DNA of 16,493 nucleotides from Chromera velia (Eukaryota > Sar > Chromeraceae). The notes under the pieces are model-generated. The model did not search any database. It was not told the origin of the DNA and saw nothing but the letters and a program-made list of their open reading frames with translations. Below, one piece after another: positions 1 through 8,950 of the stretch (positions are counted from its first letter, which is position 1; every line of letters starts with the position of its first letter). Where the stretch lies: NCBI GenBank assembly GCA_018398765.1, contig JAHBMJ010002676.1:1-16493 (forward strand). Direction: 5' to 3'. The position numbers were made by a program, and so were the translations under genes.

Positions 1-10
1 CCCCCCCCCC

Positions 11-65
<55 letters not shown>
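1..65. repeat. Poly-C followed by (CA)n and (GA)n microsatellite
   Basis: The window opens with 27 consecutive C, then about eight CA units and about eleven GA units. This is compound simple sequence. The homopolymer at the very edge may mark the end of an assembled contig, where run length is unreliable. Confidence 0.9.
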
Positions 66-77
66 TCACTCACTCAC

Positions 78-150
78 CTCCTGCGGTCCCTCCGAGGAGC
101 AGCATCGTTGCCGTCTCCAGCAAGGCGAAGCGAGGGGGGGGTAAACCCAC
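78..150 (-). CDS. Candidate further exon of the minus-strand membrane-protein gene
   Basis: On the minus strand this 73-nt block is preceded by TACGTACAG and followed by GTGAGTGAGTGA, a good 3' and 5' splice site. If the preceding exon ends at 569 (phase 1), the frame here is open and reads GGFTPPSLRLAGDGNDAAPR and onward, leaving phase 2. The support is splice-site quality and phase compatibility only. There is no recognisable domain, and the preceding exon could instead end at its own stop codon at 555. If real, the gene continues past the left edge. Confidence 0.3.
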
Positions 151-554
151 CTGTACGTAGAAAGAAGCATCGAGTGAGGGAAGAAAGGATAGGACTGAAG
201 CATTCTACTTTCCTGCCTCCTTACCATCCCACATCCGTTCAGTTGACCCACCCCCCCAACCTCAATGTGCCCTCACATGGACCTATTGATTGCCGCTCAT
301 TCCTCCACTCTTACCAGGGACAAGGGAAAAGAATGAATGAAAGAGGATTGATGGAGAGACAGAAGGCAAGAGAGAACGACAAAGCCAGGAAAAGAACGAG
401 GAGAAGCTGTAGTGAGAGAGAGAGAGAGAGAGAGAAAGAACGCAAGCAAGCAAGCAAGCACTCACTCAGCCCCCCGTATGCATGTATGCCATGCTGATAT
501 CTCTCTCTCTCTTCTATTCACACACCCCGCCCTGCCCTGCCCTGCCCTGCCCTG

Positions 555-1126
555 TCAGACTGACCTACCGGTGATGGATGCCATCTCTCCCAGCTGCAGA
601 GGGGCGGAGGCTCGGGGAGGTGTGACTGCAGCCAGACTTTGACCTTGAGAAGCGCCCTCTCTCTCTCTCAGTCCTTGTCCTCCTTCCCCAACTCCAGCTT
701 CTCTGTCATGATCAGCTCCCCTGCCTGTTGCACTGGCATCGGTAGCATCGTTTGCAGGCGGCGCAGCCGATTCCGAGGAGAACAGGCGGGGAACGATGCC
801 TCCCTTCTCTCCTTTGAGGATGTGGGACATTAGGATCTCCTTTTGCTGCACTCATGCACGCACTCACGATCGATCGAGGGGAGGGGAAGGGCGTCTGTCT
901 GTCTGTCTGTATACGGGGTGAGGAGGAAGGGAAAAAAGGGAAGAGACCAGAACGTTTCTCAACAGGCAAACAGGCAAACGCGCATGCATGCAGGCAGGCA
1001 GGCAGGCGTCGTGTTTGGCCCCATGCAGTTCTCATCGATCCCTCTTCTCTTCTCTTCTCAATGCATTCGCCTCCCCTCCCCTCCCCTCGAGCCTCGACCT
1101 TTTCTTTCTTTCTTTCTTTTTTTTTG

Positions 1127-1158
<32 letters not shown>

Positions 1159-2421
1159 TTTGTCTTTCTTTCTTTCTTTCTTTCTTTCTTTTTCTTTCTT
1201 TCTTTTTGTCTTTCTTTCTTTTCTTTCTTTCTTTCTTTCTCACGCATCCCTTCCTTCCTTCCTTCCTTCCTTCCTTTGTGCGTGCGTCCTTTGACGAGGG
1301 AAGAGAAAACCACAATCAAAGAAAACCGACAGACAAAGAAAGCGACCAACCTGTTGGAGCGTCTGGGGTCTGCCTCTGGAAGGGTCCCTCGGTTGTCTCT
1401 CTCTCTCTGCTTGGCCTTGGAGGGCTACAGACAGGAAGGTCTCTCTGGCGAGGCTCTCGTGCGGGACTGGGGCCCTTGCACGGGGAGCGGGTGAGTGCCT
1501 CATCGCCTCTCTGGTCGCGGGCGAGAAGGCTCTAGGGGGAGGATCATGCTCTTCTCCTGTCCGCGTCGCAGGGGGCTCCAGAGGGGCGCTGCAGGCAGGC
1601 AGACAGGAAGCAGGGACGGAGATGAGAAGTCTGTGTGAGAGGGGCAGGCGGGAAAAAGAAAGCAGGTTTTGCCGCACCCTTGGTAGGAAGGAGAGAAGAG
1701 GAAAGGGACAAGAGAGAGAAAGACAAACAGAGAGCACCCCTTCTGACGAACCATGCAACCAACCAACCTTGAGTCCCGTCTCTGTTCATCCCGTCTCCTC
1801 CGCAGAGCTGAAGAGGTGACGCTCCTGTTCGGACCTCTAGAGGGGCTGCTGAGTCCCGCCGCCACAGACCCCCCCCCTAGAGATTGGAAGGGGGCGGCAC
1901 GGCTGAGGGGGGACTCGGCTCTCGAGGTGCCGCCAGGTGTTGGGGGAGATCTCTCTGTAGCCGTGCCTCCGTTGTGTCCGGGGAAGGATGCACCCGTCAG
2001 GGGGGGGATGGGGGGGGACCGGGAAGCCTGCGAGATGGTGCCGTAGTTCGGCCCGAGCCTTCCATTGCCCCCGCCTTCACAGATCCCTCCCGCACCGATG
2101 AGGAGACCTGAGGGGCCAGGGACCTCTCCACTCTCTGCATGGATGCATGAAGGACAGAGGGAAGGAAAGAAGGCATGCAGGACAAGGGAAAAGAAACAAG
2201 GTGTCAATGAGAAAGAAAGCACACGGAGAAACAGAGGAGGGAGAAGTCAGACAGAAGCAGAGACAACAAAGAAATGACCTCGGGGGAACACAAGAAGAAA
2301 AAGAGGGCAAAAGGGAGCTCGGGAGGGAGGGAGGAAATAGTGGAAGGAAGGAAGGAAGGAAGAAAGGAAGAAAGGAAGAAAGGAAGAAAGAAAAGAAAGA
2401 AAGAAAGAAAGAAAGAAAGGA

Positions 2422-2457
<36 letters not shown>

Positions 2458-4851
2458 AAAAACGAACAAACGAACGAACGAACGAACAAAAGAAAGAAAG
2501 AAAGAAAGAAAAGAAGGAAGAAAGGAAGGGAAGGAAGGGAAGGAAGGGAGGAAGAAGGAAGGAAGGAAGCTTAGGAAGGGTCTGTCTCGCCAAGTCAAAT
2601 TTTTGCCTGGCTGTTGTGTGGACGGGGAGAGAGGAAAAGAAAGAGAGACGTCGAGTCGGGGGAGGATACCCCTTTGCTTACTCACTCACTCACTGACTCA
2701 CTCACTCACCCCTTCACTCACTGTATGCCTGACTGACTGACCGCGTCTCTGCTCGGGGGCATGGGGGGGTCCCTCCTCCACCTCCACCTCCGCACTTCCC
2801 CTCGGCAACGCTTCCCCACCCGGGGGGCCTCTAGGGCCTCCTAGGGCGTCTGTAGAGGCAAACGGGGGCTGCTCTGCAAGGGGGGTCCAGAAAGAGTCCC
2901 GTCGGGCGTGGGCTTCGTTCGTTGCTGCAGCGCCCCCTCTTCTGTCTCCGTCTCTGTGTGCTTGGCTGGACTGACGGTGAGGGGGAGGGGGCACCTCTTG
3001 TTTGATCCCTCTGTCCTTCCCCTCCTTCTCCTTCTCTTCTGCAGACTTTGGCTCTTGTGCTGGTGCGTCTCTGTCTCTTCGAGCGGAATTGAGACGGGAA
3101 AGGTTTTCCTTTTCTTTTTCCTTCGGGACAGCGGCAGTGTCTGCTCGCTCGCCAGGTTTCTCTTTTTCCTCCTTCTCTCCTTCTTTCTTCTCTCTGTTCG
3201 ATTGGGGGCGGGAAGGCTCCTCTGCCTCTTCTTCCTCCTCACTCTCCTCACTCTCCTCTTCATCACTCTCTTCTTCCTCCTCACTCTCTTCTTCTTGCTG
3301 AGACGAGTGACGGGGTGATTCGAGTGCAGTCGGTCCTAAGAGAGAGTGGAGAGCAGAAGTACCTGCTTGGACTTGTTCCCGAGTGATTTTGGGGAGGTCT
3401 GAGGGTCCACTTGTCTGTTTGTCTCCGAAGGGAGGACGGGGATGGGACTCTGCCTGTTTCTTTGCCTCTTCTGCTGCTGTGTCTTTTCCTTTTTCTTCTT
3501 CGTTTGCTTTGTCGTGCAGGGCTTTTTTGTCTTCCTCGTCCTTTGCAGTTCTCTCCCTGTCTCCCTCACGATCGAGAGACACACGAGGAGGGGGGAGAAG
3601 GGAAGAAGACCATCTCTGTCTCTGCTCGGTCTTTTGGAGGGAAGGTTGAGGGGGCTCGCCCTCACCCTCCCCTATCCCTCCCCCCCCCTCTCCGACCTCT
3701 CCCAACCCCAACCGACTCCCTGCCGTCTGCTGTCGATAAGAAAGAAAAGAGGAAGGCGGCGCCGGCACTGCCTCCGTCTCCTCCCCCTCTGCCCCCTCCA
3801 GCACAGTGCCCAGAGAAGGGCGATGCCGGTCCTTCTCCCTCCCTCTCCCTGCCGTCTCTAGGTCCAGGCCCACATCCGAAGACCCCCCCTCAAAAGCGGC
3901 CCCGGAGGAGAGACGGCGGTTGAGGCCCATGGCTTGATAAGAGGCTGCGGACAGGGCAGTTACGGACCTGCGGAAGCTCGCGGCCTGCATCATCATCGCT
4001 CCAGCTCCTCTCCCTGCCAATTCCTGCAGACAGGAAGGGAAAGAACAGATTGTGCAGACAGACAAGGGAGCTGGGACGAAGAGGGAAGGAGAGAAAGGAA
4101 CGAAGAGAAAGGGGCCGTCGAATCGAAACAACAACGAAGGCGGTACGGACAATCACAGTGTAATGCAGAATTGATGCACAGACCAGACGTGTTTTTTTTC
4201 CTTCACGCACCGGCAAGGAAGGAGACGAGGCCTCGTCAGAGACAACAGCCAAGAAGGGATGTTGTAGCAACACGCAGAGACCCCAAACGAATTCCTCTGT
4301 TTTCCTGCTTAATGAATGCCGCCCTACAGACATACCTGTACATCATCTGCAGTCTTCTCGATTCTTCTCATCGTCTGTCCCTTCAGGATTTGGTCTCTCT
4401 CTCTGAACTGCCCTAAGGTCATCATGACCAGGTTGTGCAGAACCATCACACCGGCAACCACAGACGCACCCACAAGCATTGCCAGCTTCCTGCTTTTCTC
4501 AGTGGCCACCATGCCTAACTCCCCTACGGCCACAATGTAGGGAACAGAAACTTCCCCCAACGCCCCCGCCGCAATTGCCACCAGCACGCCAAAGAGCACA
4601 GAGGCCACCACGCAGGTAATCCCCAGGAAGGAAAACTGACGCTTCCAAAGAACCAAAAGGGCAGTGACGATCTGAACCAGAGACAAACAGGACGAAACAA
4701 AATCCTCAATGCCAAAGAAGTAGATCATAAAGAGGACCTGTGCACCCAGAATCCCTGCATATGCCTCCCAACAAGCCTGGTAACACCACGTCCTCGTGGG
4801 TCCCTCAGGGTTGCGGTTGGCAACTTCGTTCCTGGAAGTCTCCAGATCCAT
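555..4851 (-). CDS. Four-helix membrane protein with long charged low-complexity tail (multi-exon)
   Basis: I do not recognise the family. Proposed exons, read down the minus strand: 4851-4336, 4023-2742, 2134-1768, 1588-1351 and 845-569 (or to the in-frame stop at 555). Donors are GTATGT, GTCAGT, GTTGGT, GTTGGT and GTAGGT. Acceptors end CTGCAG, ATGCAG, CTGCAG and GTGCAG. The phases 0, 1, 2, 0 all agree, giving about 893-897 residues. ATG 4851 has an in-frame TAA 21 nt upstream. Exon 1 (172 residues) is hydrophobic, with four likely membrane helices near 31-48, 51-69, 73-98 and 123-146, and a basic RRIEK end. Exon 2 adds about 427 mostly hydrophilic residues, including a Glu/Ser block (EEESEEEEESDEEESEE), Lys/Glu-rich and Pro-rich stretches. 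Exons 3-5 also look disordered. The tail is probably cytoplasmic. The exon 1-2 join is the most secure. The exon 2 donor is the weakest, because GTGAGT sites nearby would give another phase. Confidence 0.6.
894..1007. repeat. Short tetranucleotide tracts (TCTG)n and (GGCA)n
   Basis: A TCTG tract near 894-911 and a GGCA tract near 988-1007 lie in the fourth intron of the minus-strand gene. Between them is ordinary purine-rich sequence and a GCATGCATGC block near 982. No gene is supported here. Confidence 0.8.
1099..1277. repeat. (TTTC)n then (TTCC)n microsatellite
   Basis: About 140 bp of imperfect TTTC repeats, interrupted by poly-T and TTTTTGTC variants, are followed by about 28 bp of TTCC repeats. 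The tract lies in the fourth intron (846-1350) of the minus-strand gene, so the transcript carries GAAA/GGAA repeats. Long open frames across it, rich in Phe/Leu/Ser or Lys/Arg, are repeat artefacts. Confidence 0.95.
2342..2569. repeat. (GAAA)n/(GGAA)n purine microsatellite
   Basis: About 230 bp of nearly pure purine on the plus strand: GGAA units, then AGAA/GAAA units, a CGAA(C) segment near 2463-2488, and GGAA again. It lies in the second intron (2135-2741) of the minus-strand gene, so the transcript carries UUUC/UUCC repeats. Polypurine mirror-like DNA of this length can form triplex structures. That is general knowledge and has not been tested here. Confidence 0.95.
2681..2741 (-). repeat. 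(GTGA)n/(GTCA)n repeat at the exon 2 donor of the minus-strand gene
   Basis: Read on the minus strand, the proposed donor GTCAGTCAGTCAGG is followed within 20 nt by several GTGAGTGA runs with a GTCA variant, ending near 2681. Several alternative GT donors therefore lie close together, which makes the exact exon end uncertain. The position at 2742/2741 was chosen because only that phase fits the next exon. Confidence 0.7.
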
Positions 4852-5702
4852 CTCGTTGGGGTATTTGTTTTATTTTAATTTTGTTGTCACAGCAGATTCG
4901 AGCGTGGAGTTCTACTTACTACAGATGACTCAGAGAAAGGCCTGATGCCCTCCCCGCCAAGGAGAAAGCAGCAAGCAGCACGACCCTGTCGGAAAGAGTC
5001 CTCCTTTCACACGGGAACTCTTTTCGACAGAGCTTCACAATGTCGAAGGTCTCTAGAAAGTCCGTAATCAGCAGAGAGCCCCACGACTCGAATGGTCACA
5101 AAGAATGCACGGCTGTCTCTTTTCGCTTTCTTTCCAGGTTGACGGCACTCTACCAGAGGATGGGAGGGAGAGGGAAGACGGTCTGAAAGCCAACTTTCCT
5201 TTGTGGCATCTTGTCAATTCTCGTCACTGCAATTTTTGTGCTCGAAGTTGTATCGGTCAAACCATGTCAAACCGGTCAAACATGGTCAAACTGTAGAGGC
5301 CCCAGCTCATCCGCGCGCGCCCGAGCGGCGCGGGTTCTGCATGCCTGGGAACACTGATCGAAATTGCACATGCATGCATGCCTGATGCGTGACAAAATCG
5401 ATCATGCATGCAGTCCGCAGGCCGCGCGCGGGACGCAAAACGCGCGCGCACTTGACAGACAAACTTTAAGTTGTCAGAAAGATCGAACCTTAATGTCGAT
5501 CGACTCACACCCGGCTGCCAGTTCACTGAACAGGCAGCACAGCTTGAACCCGGCCGTCTTACGACTGTGAATCTCTGACAAACAAGGGTTGCCTCTCTTT
5601 TGAGCGAATGGAAATTGCATCACTTGACGTTCTCATGTAACACAAAACAACAGTACACGTTCTTCTCGTTGCTGAGTAGTCTCACTTAATTGTGATCCAA
5701 AG
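4852..5702. promoter_or_regulatory. Spacer between divergent genes (presumed bidirectional promoter)
   Basis: These 851 bp separate the start of the minus-strand membrane-protein gene from the plus-strand secreted-protein gene. No convincing coding frame is present. The spacer contains four GTCAAAC motifs (5255-5291), a GC/CpG-rich patch near 5310-5335, repeated TGCATGC sites near 5369-5412 and a short upstream open frame at 5608-5640. The promoter role is inferred from gene orientation only. Confidence 0.5.
5255..5291 (+). promoter_or_regulatory. Four phased GTCAAAC motifs
   Basis: GTCAAAC occurs four times, with the T of each copy at 5257, 5267, 5276 and 5286. Three of the four read GGTCAAAC. 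The spacing of 10, 9 and 10 bp puts all copies on about the same face of the helix, as expected for an array of protein-binding sites. The factor is unknown. Confidence 0.4.
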
Positions 5703-6531
5703 ATGAGGCGAAAAAGGCTGTACGGACTCCAGCCCCTCGCCGTGCTGGCTGCTGTGCTCCTGGTTGGATCTGTACATGGAGCAACAGAACCGAGGGTCAG
5801 TTGGAAGCTTCTGGCACGACAACCTTCCTTCCGTCTACTGGTCAATTAAACACTAAAACATGTTTATGCGATGTTTGATGAACAAAACGTCGAAACATCT
5901 TCCTTGTGCCTCTGGTGCCTGCAGACGTGCACTTACACCGACACCGAATGTTCAGCGTAAGTTTTTTAATACCTTTTTGGCTCTTCAGTCATCGTGATGC
6001 CATCCTGTCCATTGTTTGTGCTCCTGAAGATGTCACGCACACTCGAACAACAGTTGTTTGTTTGTCCATACCGATTTCAAGAGTCCAGGAGGACGGTCCC
6101 CTTCTGCCGAAGCATCTACTCCTCTCGCCACAACAACAAGAGATCTATGAGAAATAGACCGTCTACGTTCGATCAAGGCCCACCGTCCTTCTCAAATCCA
6201 CTCTGCGAGTTCCTTCTATACGTACCCAATTTTCCCCTCCTTCCTCCTTCCCGCATGCAGATCAGAGAGGTGTTACCAGGGGTGCCAGAACGGAGTGCGG
6301 TACACGTTGGATGACGGCATCCTGAGGTACGAACGGTTCTCAACGTCGAACTGTGTGGGGACGGGAACGCAAATCCCCCTGGGTCGGGTGACCATCGGGG
6401 AGTGCAGGAGCTGGGGGAAGGGCTCCTTTTTGGTCTCTGCGGGCAGCAGGGCTCTCGGGGGGGAGACGGGCTCCGTGGTCCTCCCGTTGCTCCTAGCTGC
6501 TGTCCCACTTTTGGCTTCAGTGCTCTCTTGA
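5703..6531 (+). CDS. Small secreted six-cysteine protein, probably GPI-anchored
   Basis: Three exons, 5703-5795, 5925-5956 and 6261-6531, give 131 residues ending in TGA. Donors are GTCAGT and GTAAGT. Acceptors are CCTGCAG and GCATGCAG. Phases are 0 and 2, and both joins keep the frame open. Residues 1-26 form a signal peptide: basic MRRKR, then a Leu/Ala/Val core, with a likely cut after VHG. The mature part has six cysteines at 33, 40, 46, 50, 73 and 90, enough for three disulfides. It ends in a small-residue stretch (SAGSRALGGETGS) and then an 18-residue hydrophobic tail (VVLPLLLAAVPLLASVLS) with nothing after it. That arrangement is typical of a GPI-anchor signal, although a short C-terminal membrane anchor is possible. 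I do not recognise the family. The two-exon N-terminus is supported by phase, signal peptide and splice motifs, without homology evidence. Confidence 0.68.
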
Positions 6532-7864
6532 GGAGGGCGTGAATCGTGCAGGAGTGGGTACATGCAGGCGGGGGGATACTGAGGGAACGATCAAGGGGTG
6601 CGGAAAGACGATCACGGATTATTGAAATGGGAACGAGACGAAGAAGGAAATAACTGTCGCGGTATTCGAAGCAGCCAAGTGGGGTTGAATGGCCAGAGAG
6701 GCCTTAGAAAAGGGGAATTGGATCCAGTAGAGGAGCGCCGCTGTCCTGCATGAAGGCTTTGACTCGAATTCAAAGAGAGCATCCGTCCATGCTTCGGATG
6801 GTCGGTCGATGCTTCACCTTATTGAAAGTCCATTTGTGAAGATTTTCGAAGGTCGGGGCCCCTTGAAACGAAAGGTCACAGGGGGCAGAGAGGAGACATC
6901 ATGTTTTTGGGATTTGAAGAACAAAGCTTGAATAATCTGAGACACGGGGACAGGGTAGGGTAAAGACCCTGCATGGTCCCTGGTGCTCGAGAGCCGGGAT
7001 CGCCAGTAATCGCCAGCCTGTTTCTTGAAGACGCGCCTTTGAAACCCGATGAACAACCCCATATACTGATCCCTCCGTTGCCTTTTGCAATCTCTATCTG
7101 TACATATGTAACGTGATATGTTCTTCAAAAGTTTATAATAATAATCATCATCATACGCCATCGCCAGCGCCCTATAAATAGGCATCTAGCGTTTGACTTC
7201 AACGCACGAGGCACTTCAGTTCTTTGCAACAGATCACAACAGCAGTTCACTTCAAAAATTAATTTGAACTTAATTCAACCTTGTATTCAACTAGGATGTT
7301 TATAATTATTTATAATGAAAAATAATAATTTTACCATAAATTTATATGAAAGATACAATCTAAAAGATTTTCGGATTATTTTTCACTCACTGTGACTCAC
7401 ACCGTTCATGCATTATCTAGTATATAATACTCTGCATTATACTATCATAAATCATATATAGAACTCAAATGTTTAATATTAAAATACTAAATACAACGAA
7501 TGATAGAGCAACTGGAATAGGTAAAAGCGACCGACTGAATTTAGGATTGAATAGGGTTATGTTTGGACTTTGGACTCTGGAGTTCCATACCCTAGTCTCC
7601 ACCATATATTTGGAACACTTATATTATGAACGATCTATAAGTTACTAGGATGGAGGTTTTATCTCACGCTACTCAGGCTAGCTAAACTAAACGTGCTGAA
7701 TCACTGTTGTCTACGTTTTTAGGCTAGTTGTAAGCTGTGTGCTAGGCTGTGTGTGTACTAGGCTAAGTAATTATGAGACTAGCAGTATGGTGGGCTACAC
7801 AGAAATATTTATGAGCAGACGTTCATAGAGGGAGTTCCATCTTAAAGTTCTGACAATAACCACT
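6532..7864. other. Gene-poor region left of the inverted-repeat element
   Basis: The first part (6532-7190) has balanced base content and probably includes the 3' flank of the secreted-protein gene. It carries one open frame of 123 codons on the minus strand (7185-6814) that I do not accept as a gene. A TATA-like box (CCTATAAATAGG) sits at 7171-7182. From about 7240 the sequence turns strongly AT-rich. At 7680-7800 it shows repeated short TAGGCT and CTAG motifs, with no open frame of useful length. It may be old transposon sequence, but I see no boundaries. Confidence 0.5.
7858..7864 (+). repeat. Left copy of candidate target-site duplication AACCACT
   Basis: AACCACT directly abuts the left terminal inverted repeat. 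The same seven bases occur at 9265-9271, one base beyond the right terminus. Confidence 0.6.
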
Positions 7865-8405
7865 TACACTTGGACTTTAAGAGTTACACGGATAGCGCAG
7901 TAACTTTAAGGTCCATGACTCCCTAAAGTTACCATACTTTAGTAACTTTCACAGATGCCCTAAAGTTACTAAAGTACAGCTAATAGGAAGGCTATGCTAT
8001 CATAATGAAACTATAGTGTTTACATAATGGCAGCACGTTTTTAAAACTAGAGTGACACTGTTTTAAAATATTTTCTCTGCTTCAGACATGCAGTAAAATG
8101 ATTTAAAGCTGCTATCAGTTCAAGATTTAGTTAAAGATTTAGTTGAAACATTTTTAACACTTTACGAGGCTAGTAGCTACTAATACCGTCACTTTACGGA
8201 GGCGAAGACGAAGGTGATATAGAAGTGCTTGTTCGTCTGTCATACCAGTGATCTCTGTTTTGAATCACTACATCAATATTAAAGAGAGTGCCTTATAGTG
8301 TCGTGTACGCTGTTTTGTGGTCACTATAAGCTTAAACTCGGTATACACTTTCACCCAAAGGTGTTTAGTCACTTGTGATTAGAATATATTTAATTATCCC
8401 ATGAA

Positions 8406-8425
8406 GTGATTGAATGTGATTGAAT
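8406..8425 (+). repeat. Tandem GTGATTGAAT x2
   Basis: Two perfect 10-bp copies, followed after AAA by a partial third (GTGATTAAT). They lie inside the inverted-repeat element. Confidence 0.8.
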
Positions 8426-8532
8426 AAAGTGATTAATTAGCCAAAGTCCGATTTTTACTAGTCTTTAATACTTTTGGTCATTCTAATGGTGTGTGATTTT
8501 TTTTTAATGTTATAAAAACAAATGTTTTGGGA

Positions 8533-8660
8533 GTAGCCTAGAGGCTTGTGCACATCCTGTGCACTGCATGCATGGCCCAACCCATGCAGCCTAGGCCAGC
8601 CATACACGTGCTGGCGCAGCCCACCGCTTCTACTAGCGGCCGCGGCCATCGGTGTATGCA
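8533..8660. repeat. GC-rich cluster of short hairpins inside the element
   Basis: Within otherwise AT-rich DNA this block contains several perfect stems: GTGCACA/TGTGCAC around TCC, TGCATGG/CCATGCA around a 6-base loop, and GCCAGC/GCTGGC. It also contains the palindromes CCTAGG and GCGGCCGC. It does not match a tRNA or any RNA gene I know. Confidence 0.6.
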
Positions 8661-8765
8661 TTCGCAGCCAAATAGCCGATTATACATGTTGTATCAAAAA
8701 TCGGGTCTTCATGCATGAGTTTCAAATAGAAGGTGTAGTGTGCATGTTCATGCAATGAGAACATG

Positions 8766-8798
8766 TATAAACTTTCAACCGCCTATAAACTTTCAACC
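8766..8798 (+). repeat. Direct repeat TATAAACTTTCAACC x2
   Basis: Two perfect 15-bp copies (8766-8780 and 8784-8798) separated by GCC, giving an 18-bp period. They lie inside the inverted-repeat element. A related TATAAACGTTTTCAAC occurs to the right of the element near 9532. Confidence 0.85.
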
Positions 8799-8887
8799 TA
8801 GATAGCCCCTGTTTATCTTTTTTAAAACCAATTTTTTATAGTCATAAACTGTGCTTAAAAAAAAATAAAAATAAAAAATATAGCCCG

Positions 8888-8950
8888 GGGGGCTTCAGCC
8901 CCCAGACTCCCCTTTAATTAATTTAGGAATATATTTCTGAATATATTCCT
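8888..8950. repeat. Two strong hairpins: GGGGGC/GCCCCC and an 11-bp AT stem
   Basis: GGGGGC-TTCA-GCCCCC at 8888-8903 is followed by AGGAATATATT-TCTG-AATATATTCCT at 8925-8950. Both stems are perfect with 4-base loops. They lie inside the inverted-repeat element. A terminator role is not supported, since no gene ends here. Confidence 0.75.

Noticed and set aside
283-406. Possible minus-strand exon (acceptor CACTACAG, donor GTAAGAG)
   Set aside because: The splice motifs and phase fit, but the product is a Ser/Leu/Phe-rich string from pyrimidine-rich DNA that looks like intron. The 78-150 candidate reads better.
843-1535. Long plus-strand open frames rich in Phe, Leu and Ser
   Set aside because: They are translations of the (TTTC)n/(TTCC)n microsatellite.
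2077-2740. Long open frames on both strands over the purine tract
   Set aside because: Period-4 repeats without stops stay open in several frames. The products are Lys/Arg/Glu or Phe/Leu/Ser runs.
3002-3923. Plus-strand Ser/Leu-rich open frames
   Set aside because: They are antisense to the acidic tail of the minus-strand membrane-protein gene.
7171-7182. TATA box or CArG box of a real gene
   Set aside because: The A/T core is 8 bp, too long for a CArG box, and no coding frame follows on the plus strand.
6814-7185. 123-codon open frame on the minus strand
   Set aside because: It begins in a TATA-like, trinucleotide-repeat stretch that yields a DDDYYY run, has no recognisable motif, and has no flanking splice or promoter support. 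It could be a gene, but I would not annotate it.
8533-8660. tRNA or SINE head
   Set aside because: The stems do not form a cloverleaf, and no A-box/B-box pair with proper spacing was seen.
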